Shown: positions 35,149 through 44,014 of the stretch, in pieces
Layout of the letters: every line of letters begins with the position of its first letter
How positions within the stretch are numbered: position 1 is the first letter of the stretch
DNA from: BM003 sp963783695
Lineage (GTDB): Bacteria; Pseudomonadota; Gammaproteobacteria; Steroidobacterales; BM003
DNA length: 64,000 nt
Reading direction: 5' to 3'
Assembly: GCA_963783695.1 (NCBI GenBank)
Contig: CAWAOM010000008.1
Location: forward strand, 105,669 to 169,668
Notes under the pieces: model-generated
What the model was told of the DNA's origin: nothing
What the model saw: the letters and a program-made list of their open reading frames with translations, nothing else
The model's database searches: none
Made by a program: the position numbers and the translations under genes

Positions 35149-37077
35149 TCAGAACGTCGTTGAGTCATACAGCGGTCCGTCATCCACGGGGATGTCCTTC
35201 TTGTCATGCGGCACGCCGGCTGCAACGGAGCCTGAGCAGCTGCCGCCGAAGCCGTCGCCTGCGGTAAAGCCGATGTGGTAAACGCGGCCGTTGCCGGGCA
35301 CATTGACGTTACCGGTACGCTCGGCGCGAACCTCGGCTAACGAGGTGCCCACGCCCTGTCCGTCCGGCGCAAACGTGCCGTCACCGAACGTATCGACGGG
35401 CTCATCCTGCCAGATGCTGTCGATCGTGATCACGACCTCATCGCCATCGGGATCGGTCACTCCCAGCACGCTCACCGGAACGAACTTGTGGTTGGGCGGC
35501 CAGATCGTATCGATGCTCGGAGCCGCGGCCGAGCAATCGGGATTCCGGTTCCAAACCGCCGTCAGGTCGAACAGGATCGGGCTGTCGCCCGCGGTAGCGC
35601 GGGTGAAGGCAACGTTGATTCGCAGGTACCGCGAATCGAACGTTGGCTCACCGCCATTCGCAACGGCCTCGAACGGGCCGTACGCGATGCCGTCTGCGCT
35701 GCCGGCAATCGTTACAACGATACTGCTGTCGCCGGGTTCGGCTGCGGTCCAGCTGACCGACTTCCACGGCGCGGCGACCTGACCACTGTCGTAGTCGACC
35801 GACCAGGTGCCATTGTCCGGGGCCGCCGTCAACGTGGAACCGGTCATGTCACTGTAGTTGTAGGGGCCGGCTCCGGCGCCAAGGCTGACGGTCAGATCCA
35901 CCAGGTTGGTGACCGGGTCAATACGCATCACGTCGTGCGAGGAGTAGTTCGTCACCCAGACCTTGCCAGCCGCATCGACTGCAACACCTGTAGGCGTCGT
36001 ACCAACCGCGACGATATTCAGCAAATTGCCGTTGTTATCGAGCCGCGATACATCGCTGCCGCCGCTATTGGCTACCCAGACGTTGTTGTCAGCCGGCGTT
36101 ATGGCAACGCCACGATCGTTGCTGGCGCCACCGGTCGGAACCGGAAATCCGGGCTCGGCTACGCCGGCGGGGCTGATTTTCATGATGGTGTTGTTGATCC
36201 ACATGCTGTTCCAGATGTACCCGTTGGTGTCGATGCCGAGACCATAGGACGCAACAACCCGGATGCAATCGCCAGTACTGGTCGCGGGATCGTACCGAAG
36301 CAAGCGGCCCTGGCTGATATTGGCCGACCAGAGAACGCCGCTACCGTCAACGAGCCCCCCGTACCCACCACAGCCAAGATTGAACTGGGTGCCCGGGACC
36401 GCGATGCCATTTTGATCATAGAGCTCGTGCACCAGGTTCCCATATCCGCCGATCCAGACATTGTTCGAGCCGTCAACGGCGACCGTTCGAACAAAAGTAC
36501 CGCTGGTACGCACGTAGTGGATGATGCACTCATCGTCGGCGGTTGAAACACCGCCGTTACTATCGGCACCACCGCTGTTGCTCCAGGGCAATACATCGGA
36601 CAAACCGCTTGAAGTTTCGATGGTGCCGTTGCCGTTGCGGTCCTCGCACTGCCCGTTCTCCACCAGGCCGATATGGACGACCGAGCCGCGATTGCCGTCT
36701 GCTTCGTCGCGGTTACCGGCCCAGACATTGCCGTTAGCGTCAACCGTGGTCCTCGATGGATTGCGCGCCCGGCCGTTCGGGGCTGACTGGTATTCGCCAA
36801 GAATGGCGCCGGTTTCGGTGTCGATCTTGACGATCGTGCCACGCCGACTCGCCGCGACCCAGATGAAGCTAAATGCCTCACCGGAATCGTTGAGCTGCAG
36901 CTGGTCGTTGTTGGGCGCGTCGTGGTTGACGTTGATCAGCGTACCCTGGTCGAATTCCGCATCCGCCGTATAGGTAACAGACCCGCCCGCGCCCAGCGCC
37001 GTGCCTGCCACAAAAAATAGTATCGACGCAGCCGACACTATCCTGAATTTGAGAGTGTGCAGGAGACTTTCTTCCAT
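35149..37077 (-). CDS. secreted Vgb/NHL-type beta-propeller protein
   Basis: This 642-residue protein has a signal peptide (FRIVSAASILFFVAGTALGAGG). Residues about 50-400 contain repeated blades of the virginiamycin B lyase/NHL type (SRTTVDANGNVWAGNRDE, RTVAVDGSNNVWIGGYGN, GLGIDTNGYIWNSMWINN, GVAITPADNNVWVANSGGS, GVAVDAAGKVWVTNYSSHD). The C-terminal part has a galactose-binding or fibronectin-like region and a calcium-type DPDGDEVVITIDSI stretch. It lacks an evident catalytic residue set, so lyase activity should not be assumed. GGAGGTAGCC precedes the ATG at 37077. It is probably an extracellular scaffold or binding protein, ended by a strong terminator. Confidence 0.82.
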   Translation of the reverse strand: MEESLLHTLKFRIVSAASILFFVAGTALGAGGSVTYTADAEFDQGTLINVNHDAPNNDQLQLNDSGEAFSFIWVAASRRGTIVKIDTETGAILGEYQSAPNGRARNPSRTTVDANGNVWAGNRDEADGNRGSVVHIGLVENGQCEDRNGNGTIETSSGLSDVLPWSNSGGADSNGGVSTADDECIIHYVRTSGTFVRTVAVDGSNNVWIGGYGNLVHELYDQNGIAVPGTQFNLGCGGYGGLVDGSGVLWSANISQGRLLRYDPATSTGDCIRVVASYGLGIDTNGYIWNSMWINNTIMKISPAGVAEPGFPVPTGGASNDRGVAITPADNNVWVANSGGSDVSRLDNNGNLLNIVAVGTTPTGVAVDAAGKVWVTNYSSHDVMRIDPVTNLVDLTVSLGAGAGPYNYSDMTGSTLTAAPDNGTWSVDYDSGQVAAPWKSVSWTAAEPGDSSIVVTIAGSADGIAYGPFEAVANGGEPTFDSRYLRINVAFTRATAGDSPILFDLTAVWNRNPDCSAAAPSIDTIWPPNHKFVPVSVLGVTDPDGDEVVITIDSIWQDEPVDTFGDGTFAPDGQGVGTSLAEVRAERTGNVNVPGNGRVYHIGFTAGDGFGGSCSGSVAAGVPHDKKDIPVDDGPLYDSTTF

Positions 37078-37310
37078 GATGGCTACCTCCGTAGATGTGT
37101 TATCAACTTCGGCAGCCCGGCGATCTTGGGGTCCTTCGTGGCGTAGCAGAATGCGTCGCGGAGGAAGCGAGGACCCGTGGCATTGCGTCCCTGGCTTTCG
37201 CCAGGTTTGCCTCTTTGCGAAGCAACTAAATTTTATCCCCCTTTCGGCCAGCGGCGTCAATTCGCAGTACTACCTAGTGACAGAGCGCGTCAAACGGTGC
37301 CCGCGTAAAC
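37078..37310. other. intergenic region upstream of the propeller gene
   Basis: These 233 bp must contain the promoter of the minus-strand propeller gene. A GGAGG ribosome-binding site lies at its left edge. No other feature is evident before the family B repeat begins at 37311. Confidence 0.35.
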
Positions 37311-37446
37311 GGTGCCGGAGGTAACCTTATGACTATCGGGTTATCCGGCTAGCAGGTAATTGAACCGTAGCCGTTTGTTTGGACATATGGTTACCTCCGG
37401 CACCGCTGACCCTTTGGACATATGGTTACCTCCGGCACCGCTGACC
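37311..37446. repeat. family B repeat (GGTGCCGGAGGTAACC inverted repeat)
   Basis: The left arm GGTGCCGGAGGTAACC (37311-37326) is matched by perfect inverted right arms GGTTACCTCCGGCACC at 37389-37404 and again at 37424-37439. The last 35 bp (TTTGGACATATGGTTACC...CGCTGACC) are tandemly duplicated. The interior contains TATCGGGTTATCCGGCTAG and TGAACCGTAGCCGTTTG, which recur in copy 41675-41772. Confidence 0.88.
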
Positions 37447-37490
37447 CGAGACTGGTCGAAAGCCGGTGCTCGAACGACCTCGCCTGATAG

Positions 37491-37660
37491 ATGCCCGCAG
37501 CCGCCAGCTATTACGCGGACGGTACGGAGGCGCTCGTCGTAAGCCTCGCCGTGCGAGGCGACCGCGATGCCTTCACTGAGCTCGTGCGCCGCAGGCAGTC
37601 CTGGATTCGCAATCTGCTCCGGCGGTGTTGCGGCAACGGTACGCTTGCCGACGATTTGCC
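37491..37660 (+). pseudogene. truncated ECF sigma factor (region 2 fragment)
   Basis: The 57 codons from ATG 37491 encode a sigma-70 region 2 N-terminus: LAVRGDRDAFTELVRRRQSW, IRNLLRRCCGNGTLADDL. In intact ECF factors this motif continues into the -10-binding helix with an AQ-x-x-F-L-x-x-W pattern. Here the homology stops at 37660, exactly where the family A repeat 37661-37748 begins, and the frame runs on into repeat sequence until TAA. The rest of region 2 and region 4 is missing, so it is a remnant. Confidence 0.7.
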
Positions 37661-37748
37661 GGGGAGTTTAGGGAGAGTGACCAAAACTCGAACGGAAATT
37701 CTGCAGTTATGGTCACTGTCCCTAAATAGCCGCTCCCTAAATAGCGGG
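37661..37748. repeat. family A repeat
   Basis: GAGTTTAGGGAGAGTGACC (37664-37682) is inverted as GGTCACTGTCCCTAAATAGC (37711-37730) and followed by a shorter CGCTCCCTAAATAGC (37731-37745). It truncates the sigma-factor fragment on its left and ends 3 bp before the stop codon of the minus-strand TPR gene on its right. Confidence 0.85.
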
Positions 37749-37750
37749 GA

Positions 37751-39580
37751 TTAGTCGAAGTTGTCTTCAGGCAGTTTCAAACGATGCCGGATGTCCCTGA
37801 ACCGGGGCTCATCGCGCAACGACTCAAAGCGTGGAAAGGCGTTCAGTAAGACCAGCCATCCATCGTGTTCCTCGAAAGCGGTTTCGAGCCAGTCAAGGGC
37901 ATCTTCAGTCCGGCCAAGCCCTTCATACACGTAGGCAATCAGTACCGGCGATACGTAGCCCCGTCGCGGCAATTCGCGACGGTCGTGGAGTTGTGCGAGG
38001 ACGGCAAGGGCATTTTCCTCGTCACCCGATTTCGCATAAATACGGGCCTGTACCGCCAGTGTTGACGGCATGCCATCGGATAATTCAACCGCCTCGCTCA
38101 AATCCTCCAGCGCTTTGTCCAACCGCCCTTGCAACATGTGGATGATACCGCGGTTCCAGTAGGCGGCCGCGAAGGTGGGATCCAGCGCAAGAATTTCTTC
38201 ATCCATCCGCGTCGCTTCGGCAAACATGTCCTGGTCGAGGTAGGTGAAGGCGACCAGGTTCATGATCGGCAGCGACAACGGATCGAGCGAGAGCGCGTGC
38301 AGGGCCGAGTCGATTGCCGCGGCCGGATCCACAACCATCAGGTATTCGGCGTAGGCCCAGTGAGCCAGGGAAGAATTGGGGCTCAACTCCAATGCCCGTC
38401 TCAGGTCTTCACCAGCGCGATCCCAGTCCCATTCGTAAACCAGCGCGGCCATGCCCCTTGCCACCAGCGCCTCCGACGAACCCGGGTCGAGCGCGAGCGC
38501 GGCATTGGCTTCACTGATCGACAGCGGAAAAGCTTCGCGTGGCGCCATGACGCCAAAATAGCCCGCAAGACTGTAGGCATTTGCCAACCCGGCGTGCGGC
38601 GGCGCGTAGTCCGGGTCGATGGCAATCGCTTTTCGAAATGTCTCGATGCTCTGCTGAAAACCGCCCATGCTCAGGCGTGCCCAGTAATAACGGCCTTTCA
38701 GGTAGAGATCGTATGCCTCGGGGCTGACCTCAGGCTGCGCTTTTAGTTGCGCATCGGCCTCTGGCGAGAGCTGGATCTGCAACGCGTCGACAATGGCCCG
38801 GGATATTGTCTCCTGAAGGGCGAGCACACTCTCCAATTGGTAGTCGTAGGATTCAGACCACAAGTGGAAACCGTCTTCCACGCTGATGAGCTGAGCCGTG
38901 ATGCGAACGCGATCGTGTTCGCGCCGAATACTTCCCTCCAGCACGGTTCTGACATTGAGGCGTTTACCGATGTCCCGAATGTCCCTGTTCTCACCCTTAA
39001 AGGCAAACGCAGATGTGCGGGCAGTGACGTGCAGGCCCCGGACTTTCGCGAGCGCCGCAATCAGCTCCTCGGTAAGGCCGTCGCTAAAATATTCGTTCTC
39101 GAGGTCAGGGCTCATGTTTGCAAAAGGCAACACGGCGATGGATTTGTCGGGCAACGCCGTCTCCGGTTGCTGCCCGAGCGCCTGCTCCGCTTCGGTTCTG
39201 GCTGCTGTCTGCGCCAGCTCAGCAACCCGATCGGGTTCGAGCGCGAACTTGTCAAAGGCAAAGTAGCCCAGCGCCAATGCCAGTAGCACGATGATGACGC
39301 GATCGAGATTTTTGCCCATTGGCTGAGCCGGTGTGGCCGCGGCGTCGAATTGTTTTTCGCGACGGAGCCCTCCAGGCGTCAGCTCGAACACCCACGAGAA
39401 TACAAGGACCAGCGGGAAACCGATTGCCAGCAGCGTGACCACGAGGCGGACCCCCGCCGCGGAAAAGCCGTAAATCGGAAAGAGTGTTTCCGCCACCTCG
39501 ACCAGCAACCAAGCTCCGGTCAGGTACGCAATTGCGACGCGAAAAACGTTACGACGTTTGAGCTCATGAACAATCGACAT
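37751..39580 (-). CDS. membrane protein with FlgO/TolB-like domain and TPRs
   Basis: This 609-residue protein opens with MSIVHELKRRNVFRVAIAYL and membrane segments at about 15-65, ending in SWVFELTPGGLRRE; another segment is at 93-112. A FlgO/TolB-like domain spans about 145-280 (SIAVLPFANMSPDLENEYFS, GLTEELIAALAKVRGL, TSAFAFKGEN). From 290 to the end there are tetratricopeptide repeats. The architecture is that of the many gammaproteobacterial adenylate cyclase-like TPR proteins, but it has no cyclase or DNA-binding domain. It is the long paralogue of the 33995-34957 gene. Only a weak ribosome-binding site precedes ATG 39580. Confidence 0.87.
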   Translation of the reverse strand: MSIVHELKRRNVFRVAIAYLTGAWLLVEVAETLFPIYGFSAAGVRLVVTLLAIGFPLVLVFSWVFELTPGGLRREKQFDAAATPAQPMGKNLDRVIIVLLALALGYFAFDKFALEPDRVAELAQTAARTEAEQALGQQPETALPDKSIAVLPFANMSPDLENEYFSDGLTEELIAALAKVRGLHVTARTSAFAFKGENRDIRDIGKRLNVRTVLEGSIRREHDRVRITAQLISVEDGFHLWSESYDYQLESVLALQETISRAIVDALQIQLSPEADAQLKAQPEVSPEAYDLYLKGRYYWARLSMGGFQQSIETFRKAIAIDPDYAPPHAGLANAYSLAGYFGVMAPREAFPLSISEANAALALDPGSSEALVARGMAALVYEWDWDRAGEDLRRALELSPNSSLAHWAYAEYLMVVDPAAAIDSALHALSLDPLSLPIMNLVAFTYLDQDMFAEATRMDEEILALDPTFAAAYWNRGIIHMLQGRLDKALEDLSEAVELSDGMPSTLAVQARIYAKSGDEENALAVLAQLHDRRELPRRGYVSPVLIAYVYEGLGRTEDALDWLETAFEEHDGWLVLLNAFPRFESLRDEPRFRDIRHRLKLPEDNFD

Positions 39581-40431
39581 GAAAGGATTTTCCCATCCTT
39601 TGCTAAGCGCAAGACTACGCCTTTCAATAGTTCGAAACCAGCGGCCGAGGCGTAGGGGTGGGACGGTTCAGAGTGCTGTTTCGGCGAGTGGCAAGCGTGC
39701 AGGCGGGAATCAGTCAGTGCCGGTTGTGACCCAGTGGTTCGGTCGGTCGATCGACTGACTCGCAAATAGACGGCCGATTGTCGAGGCATATGGTTGCCTC
39801 CGGCACCGCTACCCTCCCTCAACGACATCGACAACGAGTGGCTGTGATTCGCGCTGGCGCCGCTGAACAGCCTGGCCGGCCTTCTCGGTGAGTTTGATGA
39901 CATTGCACTACGTCTACCGCCGGCTCGTCCACTGACAGACGCCAAACCGCAGTTTTGCCGACGAACCACCGCTCTCATACGCACGACGCCATCCGCCGCA
40001 ATAACAAAAAAGGCCACCCGATGACGAGAGCAATCACAGTCAAAGGACCGGCAACAATAAATAATTAGCGAAGCGCGGTGCCGGGTTTATAGCCGGCGGG
40101 GATGAAAAGCTGTGCGACCCTGGTAAAAACCGCGCACCGACAACAGACAGGCCGCCTAGCCGAAAAACACATCGCCGTCGCTAGTCGTGGAGAAATGACA
40201 TAGAGAACTCGGATTCCTGCTGCAGGCGCTGAGGATTCAGCGCAAAGACCAGTTCGCCGCCTGATCCGCCGCGGTAATCCATTACACTTCGAGTATGCGG
40301 ACAGTAACCAAATCAAGGGAGAGAGAGTTTGGGGACAGCGGCCAAAAACCGCGAGCGGACTATGGTGGCTGTTTCCAGATAGCCGGGGATGGCGTGCAGC
40401 TCTTAACAACGGCTACGAGGCGGAGGAAGCG
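39581..40431. other. long intergenic region with degenerate repeats
   Basis: This 851-bp gap has no recognisable gene. It contains a solo family B right arm at about 39786-39813 (CATATGGTTGCCTCCGGCACCGC) and degenerate family A units at 40299-40388 (GGACAGTAACC, GTTTGGGGACAGCGGCC, then inverted GGTGGCTGTTTCCAGATAGC). Open frames here have no protein-like sequence. A GGAGGAAG for the antiporter gene lies at the right edge. Confidence 0.5.
40299..40388. repeat. degenerate family A repeat
   Basis: The half-unit GAGTTTGGGGACAGCGGCC (40324-40342) is imperfectly inverted as GGTGGCTGTTTCCAGATAGC (40363-40382), with an extra half-unit GGACAGTAACC at 40299-40309. It is the most diverged family A copy and lies just upstream of the antiporter. 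Confidence 0.65.
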
Positions 40432-41640
40432 GTGCAGACTGACGCCGTGTTGCTGATAACGCTCGGCGCGTTGTTGGTGCTGAGCCCTCTCGTCAAGAAC
40501 CTGATGGGGCGCATCAGTCTGCCCGCACCGGTTGGCTATATCGTTCTCGGCTTTCTGATCAGCACGCTCGATTATCAGTGGAACTTCATTGATCACACCT
40601 TCGAAAACGTATTTTCCGTGCTCGCCGAGCTCGGTGTCGTCGCGCTGCTTTTCCGGGTCGGGCTGCGCAGCAACCTCAAGGCCCTGATAGCCAAGCTGCC
40701 CGATGCCAGCCTGATCTGGATCGGAGACGTGCTGGCGAACCTCCTCGTCGGGTTCACGCTTGCTTACTACGTGCTGGATCTTGCGCTAGTGACGGCATTG
40801 ATCATCGCCACGGCCTTCAGCGCGACCAGCGTCGCGGTCTCGGTCACCATCTGGGATGAGCTCAGCCTGCTGAACTCGACCACGGGAACGCTCCTCATCG
40901 ACGTCGCAGAGCTCGATGATCTCTCGGGCGTGCTGCTGCTGACGATCGTGCTGGCCATCCTGCCCGTGCTCCAGGCCGGAGTTAACGGGCTACTCGTAGC
41001 GGCGAGTGCGACGGTGATGCTGACGGTGCTGAAACTCGTTCTGTTTGTCGGGGTCTGCTATGTCTTTTCCCGATACTTGGAAGAAGATTTCACGCGTTTC
41101 AATCGGAAGCTCGATGGAGACGGCACGGCCCTCGTCATTACGATCCTCGGCACCGGTCTCGCGCTTTCTGCATTCGCCGAGCTGCTCGGGTTTTCCCTCG
41201 CCATCGGCGCGCTTTTCGCCGGTCTCGCGTTCAGTCGTGACCCGAACGTCATCGGCAACGAAGGACGATTCACTTTGTACTATGAGTTCTTTGCGCCTTT
41301 CTTTTTCATTCATATCGGCATGCAAGTCGACCCAGCCGCGTTTCTGCTTGGCGCGGACACCGGGCTGCTGCTGGCCGGCGCCGCTGCGTCAGCCAAAGTG
41401 ATTGGTGTAGCGCTCCCTGCGCTGTTTCTTTTGAACAAGGCCAATGCATTGGTGCTTGGTGTCAGCATGATTCCGCGAGCAGAAATCGCGCTCCTCGTCG
41501 TCTACCAGTGCAGTCAACTCGGTGACGCGCTGATCTCGCCGAAGATCTTCGCCGGGATAGTCATTATGTCGATTCTGACCTCGATCGTCGCGCCCCCGTT
41601 GGTTCGGTTTCTGCTGCTTCGCCAGGGTGCGGACAAATAG
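40432..41640 (+). CDS. CPA2-family cation:proton antiporter
   Basis: This 402-residue membrane protein of the Kef/CPA2 monovalent cation:proton antiporter family has about eleven to twelve membrane segments. Typical stretches are LMGRISLPAPVGYIVLGFLI, FSVLAELGVVALLFRVGLRS, TAFSATSVAVSVTIWDELS and the ion-site sequence LIDVAELDDLSGVLLLTIVL, where two Asp lie mid-membrane. LGFSLAIGALFAGLAFSRDP follows. No TrkA-N regulatory domain is attached, so it is the short, membrane-only form. It starts at a GTG with GGAGGAAGC in front. It exchanges Na+ or K+ for H+ across the inner membrane. Confidence 0.9.
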   Translation: MQTDAVLLITLGALLVLSPLVKNLMGRISLPAPVGYIVLGFLISTLDYQWNFIDHTFENVFSVLAELGVVALLFRVGLRSNLKALIAKLPDASLIWIGDVLANLLVGFTLAYYVLDLALVTALIIATAFSATSVAVSVTIWDELSLLNSTTGTLLIDVAELDDLSGVLLLTIVLAILPVLQAGVNGLLVAASATVMLTVLKLVLFVGVCYVFSRYLEEDFTRFNRKLDGDGTALVITILGTGLALSAFAELLGFSLAIGALFAGLAFSRDPNVIGNEGRFTLYYEFFAPFFFIHIGMQVDPAAFLLGADTGLLLAGAAASAKVIGVALPALFLLNKANALVLGVSMIPRAEIALLVVYQCSQLGDALISPKIFAGIVIMSILTSIVAPPLVRFLLLRQGADK

Positions 41641-41674
41641 GGCAGGAACGCCCAACCACAGCCAGCGGTTAAAC

Positions 41675-41772
41675 GGTTCCGGAGGTAACTTTATGCCTAT
41701 CCGGTTATCCGGCTAACGCGTAAATGAACCGCAGCCGTTTGTTTGGACATACGGTTACCTCCGGCACCACTG
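41675..41772. repeat. family B repeat
   Basis: GGTTCCGGAGGTAAC (41675-41689) is inverted as GGTTACCTCCGGCACC (41753-41768). The interior TATCCGGTTATCCGGCTAACG and TGAACCGCAGCCGTTTGTTTGGACATA is close to the 37311-37446 copy. This single-unit copy lies between the antiporter and gpmI; the rest of this 315-bp gap holds no other recognised feature. Confidence 0.85.
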
Positions 41773-41955
41773 AACGATAGCCCGATGCCCGCCAGGGGTT
41801 GCGTAAGCCACTCGGCAGGCGCCTCGCACCATAGAGTCCGAACCGAATCGTTTCCAGCAGGCGGTGGAACCAGCAATGCGAAACGTCCTATGCTTGGGGG
41901 TTCGGGGGCGGGGACCGCGAGTTCCTCCCCGGCGATTCATCACCCGGAGCCTGCA

Positions 41956-43602
41956 ATGCTAAAGAAACACCCGTCTTTTCCCGGAATCGAGGGCCCGATC
42001 CTGACCGTCATCATGGATGGCGTCGGGCTCAACGAAAGTCCCGTCGGCAACGCCGTGCTCCACGCCAATACGCCCACGCTGGATCGGCTCGCCCGCGACT
42101 ACCCGTACACGACGCTGCTCGCCCACGGCAAGGCGGTCGGCATGCCGAGCGACGCGGACATGGGCAACTCCGAAGTCGGTCACAACGCCCTCGGCGCCGG
42201 CCAGGTGTTCAGCCAGGGCGCGGCGCTGGTGAGCAACGCGATCGCCTCGGGCTCGCTGTTCGAAGGACAGGCGTGGCAGGAGATCGTCAGCAACGTGTGC
42301 GAACGCGGCTCCACGCTGCACTTCATCGGGCTATTCTCGGACGGCAACGTTCACTCCCACATCGATCACCTGAAGGCGCTGATCCTGCACGCGCGCGATG
42401 AGGGCGCGAAGCGGGTACGTATTCACATCCTGCTCGACGGCCGCGACGTTCCCGAGACTTCTGCGCTGGAGTATGTCGAGCCCTTCGAGCGGTTCTTGGC
42501 AGAGACGCGCCGCGAAAACTTCGACGTCGCCATCGCCAGCGGCGGCGGCCGCATGGTCATCACGATGGACCGCTACGAGGCCAACTGGGGCATGGTCGAG
42601 AAGGGCTGGCAGATCCATGTACACGGCGAGGGCCAGCAGTTCGAATCGGCAGCCGAGGCAATCAAATCACTGCGGGCCGAGCATCCCGGCACGATCGACC
42701 AGGACCTGCCGCCATTCGTGATCGCCGCCCACGGTGAGCCCCTCGGACCGATTCGTGACGGCGACAGCGTGGTCTTCTTCAACTTCCGCGGCGACCGCGC
42801 GATCGAGATCTCCCGTGCGTTCAGCGATGACGATTTCGGCTACTTCGACCGCGGCACGCGTCCCGACGTTACCTACGCCGGGATGCTCCAGTACGACGGC
42901 GACCTGCTGATCCCGGAACGTTTTCTGGTCTCGCCCCCGGCCATCTCGAACACGATGAGCGAGTACCTCGCGGCCACCGGCATCACCGAGCTTGCGATCT
43001 CCGAGACCCAGAAATACGGCCACGTTACCTACTTCTGGAACGGTAACCGCAGCGGCAAGTTCGACGAGAAACTCGCCGACTTCGTCGAAATCCGCTCCGA
43101 CGTGATTCCGTTCGAGCAGCGGCCGTGGATGAAGTCCGCCGAGATCACCGACGAGCTGATCGAACGATTGAAGTCCGGGAAGTACCGAACGCTGCGGGTC
43201 AACTATGCCAATGGCGATATGGTCGGCCACACCGGCAATTACGACGCGGCGATCGTCGCGGTGGAGACCGTCGATCTCGCGCTGGCACGGCTGCTGCCGG
43301 TGATCGACAAGCTCGGTGGCGTGGCGATGATCACCGCCGACCACGGCAATGCCGACGAGATGTTCCAGCTCGACAAAAACGGCAAGCCCGCGGTGGACGA
43401 GCGCGGCACGCAGCAAGCCAAGACCAGCCACACCCTCAGCCCGGTACCGTTCTACTTTTACGACAATGTTTCGAACGGCGCGATCCGCATCGCGGGCGGG
43501 CACAGCTTCGGCCTCAGCAACGTCGCGGCAAGCACGGTCAACCTGCTGGGTTACGCGGCACCGGAGATGTGGGATGCGGGCATTTTCGAGTTTGGCAAAT
43601 AA
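41956..43602 (+). CDS. gpmI: 2,3-bisphosphoglycerate-independent phosphoglycerate mutase
   Basis: This 548-residue enzyme interconverts 3- and 2-phosphoglycerate in glycolysis/gluconeogenesis using two Mn2+ ions. The phospho-serine nucleophile is Ser72 in DMGNSEVGHN. Other signatures are ILTVIMDGVGLNESPVGNAV at the first metal Asp, HIDHLKALI, FNFRGDRAIEISRAF, and the second metal site VNYANGDMVGHTGNYDAA and MITADHGNADEMF. The length is slightly above the usual 510-515. The start ATG 41956 (MLKKHPSF) follows CGGAGC; the open frame upstream is derived from repeat DNA. A long hairpin overlaps its stop codon. Confidence 0.97.
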   Translation: MLKKHPSFPGIEGPILTVIMDGVGLNESPVGNAVLHANTPTLDRLARDYPYTTLLAHGKAVGMPSDADMGNSEVGHNALGAGQVFSQGAALVSNAIASGSLFEGQAWQEIVSNVCERGSTLHFIGLFSDGNVHSHIDHLKALILHARDEGAKRVRIHILLDGRDVPETSALEYVEPFERFLAETRRENFDVAIASGGGRMVITMDRYEANWGMVEKGWQIHVHGEGQQFESAAEAIKSLRAEHPGTIDQDLPPFVIAAHGEPLGPIRDGDSVVFFNFRGDRAIEISRAFSDDDFGYFDRGTRPDVTYAGMLQYDGDLLIPERFLVSPPAISNTMSEYLAATGITELAISETQKYGHVTYFWNGNRSGKFDEKLADFVEIRSDVIPFEQRPWMKSAEITDELIERLKSGKYRTLRVNYANGDMVGHTGNYDAAIVAVETVDLALARLLPVIDKLGGVAMITADHGNADEMFQLDKNGKPAVDERGTQQAKTSHTLSPVPFYFYDNVSNGAIRIAGGHSFGLSNVAASTVNLLGYAAPEMWDAGIFEFGK

Positions 43603-43650
43603 TCGGGGTCAGAGTGAACATGGATCATTTTCCCTCTGCCCCCGATTATT
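43598..43650. repeat. long hairpin overlapping the gpmI stop codon (GGGGTCAGAG element)
   Basis: AATAATCGGGGTCAGAG (43598-43614) pairs with CTCTGCCCCCGATTATT (43634-43650), a 17-bp stem with one mismatch and a 19-nt loop. The TAA of gpmI (43600-43602) lies in the left arm. No T-run follows, so it is more like an inserted REP-type element than a classical terminator, though it could stall transcription or protect the mRNA end. Confidence 0.75.
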
Positions 43651-43690
43651 ATCGTCTCAAACACTGACCCGCCCGCTGAGACCGGAGTTC

Positions 43691-43805
43691 AGGCACAGTG
43701 ACCGTGATTCCGCCAACCGCCAACTATTTCGGTCACTGTCGCGAAATTGCCCTCAAGCGGACACCGGTTCGTGGTGCCGCTTAGCCTGGTCATTATGGGC
43801 ATTGA
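43691..43805. repeat. family A repeat, left direct copy flanking the TIR gene
   Basis: This 115-bp element starts AGGCACAGTGACCGTGATTC and includes the inverted GGTCACTGTC at 43731-43740 and a further GAAATTGCCCTCAA...GGTTCGTGGTGCCGC segment. It ends near CATTGA. It is a direct repeat of 45352-45466 with identical length and roughly four fifths identity by eye. Between here and the TIR start (43806-44014) I see no other gene. Confidence 0.8.
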
Positions 43806-44014
43806 AAATAGACCCGGCACCTTTTTCAGGGATGTATCGAATGTCGCCGCTGCGATGCGGTAAAACCCGCTCTGGCCTGGATTTGCGCGCAGAATCGAGC
43901 GGACAGTGACAACGAAAAATCGACCCGAATTCTGCAACCAGGACGTTTCAATTTGGCGGTTGAATAGTCCCGAATCTTTGCGTCGGGCATCCGTTCGGAC
44001 CGACAATCGACGCC

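Noticed and set aside
35149..37077. Virginiamycin B lyase
   Set aside because: The propeller blades are of that type, but the protein is secreted, much longer and no lyase active-site pattern could be identified.
37311..37446. Integron attC sites or phage attachment sites
   Set aside because: The arms are long perfect inverted repeats without the attC R/L box layout, no integrase gene is near, and copies are scattered rather than flanking cassettes.
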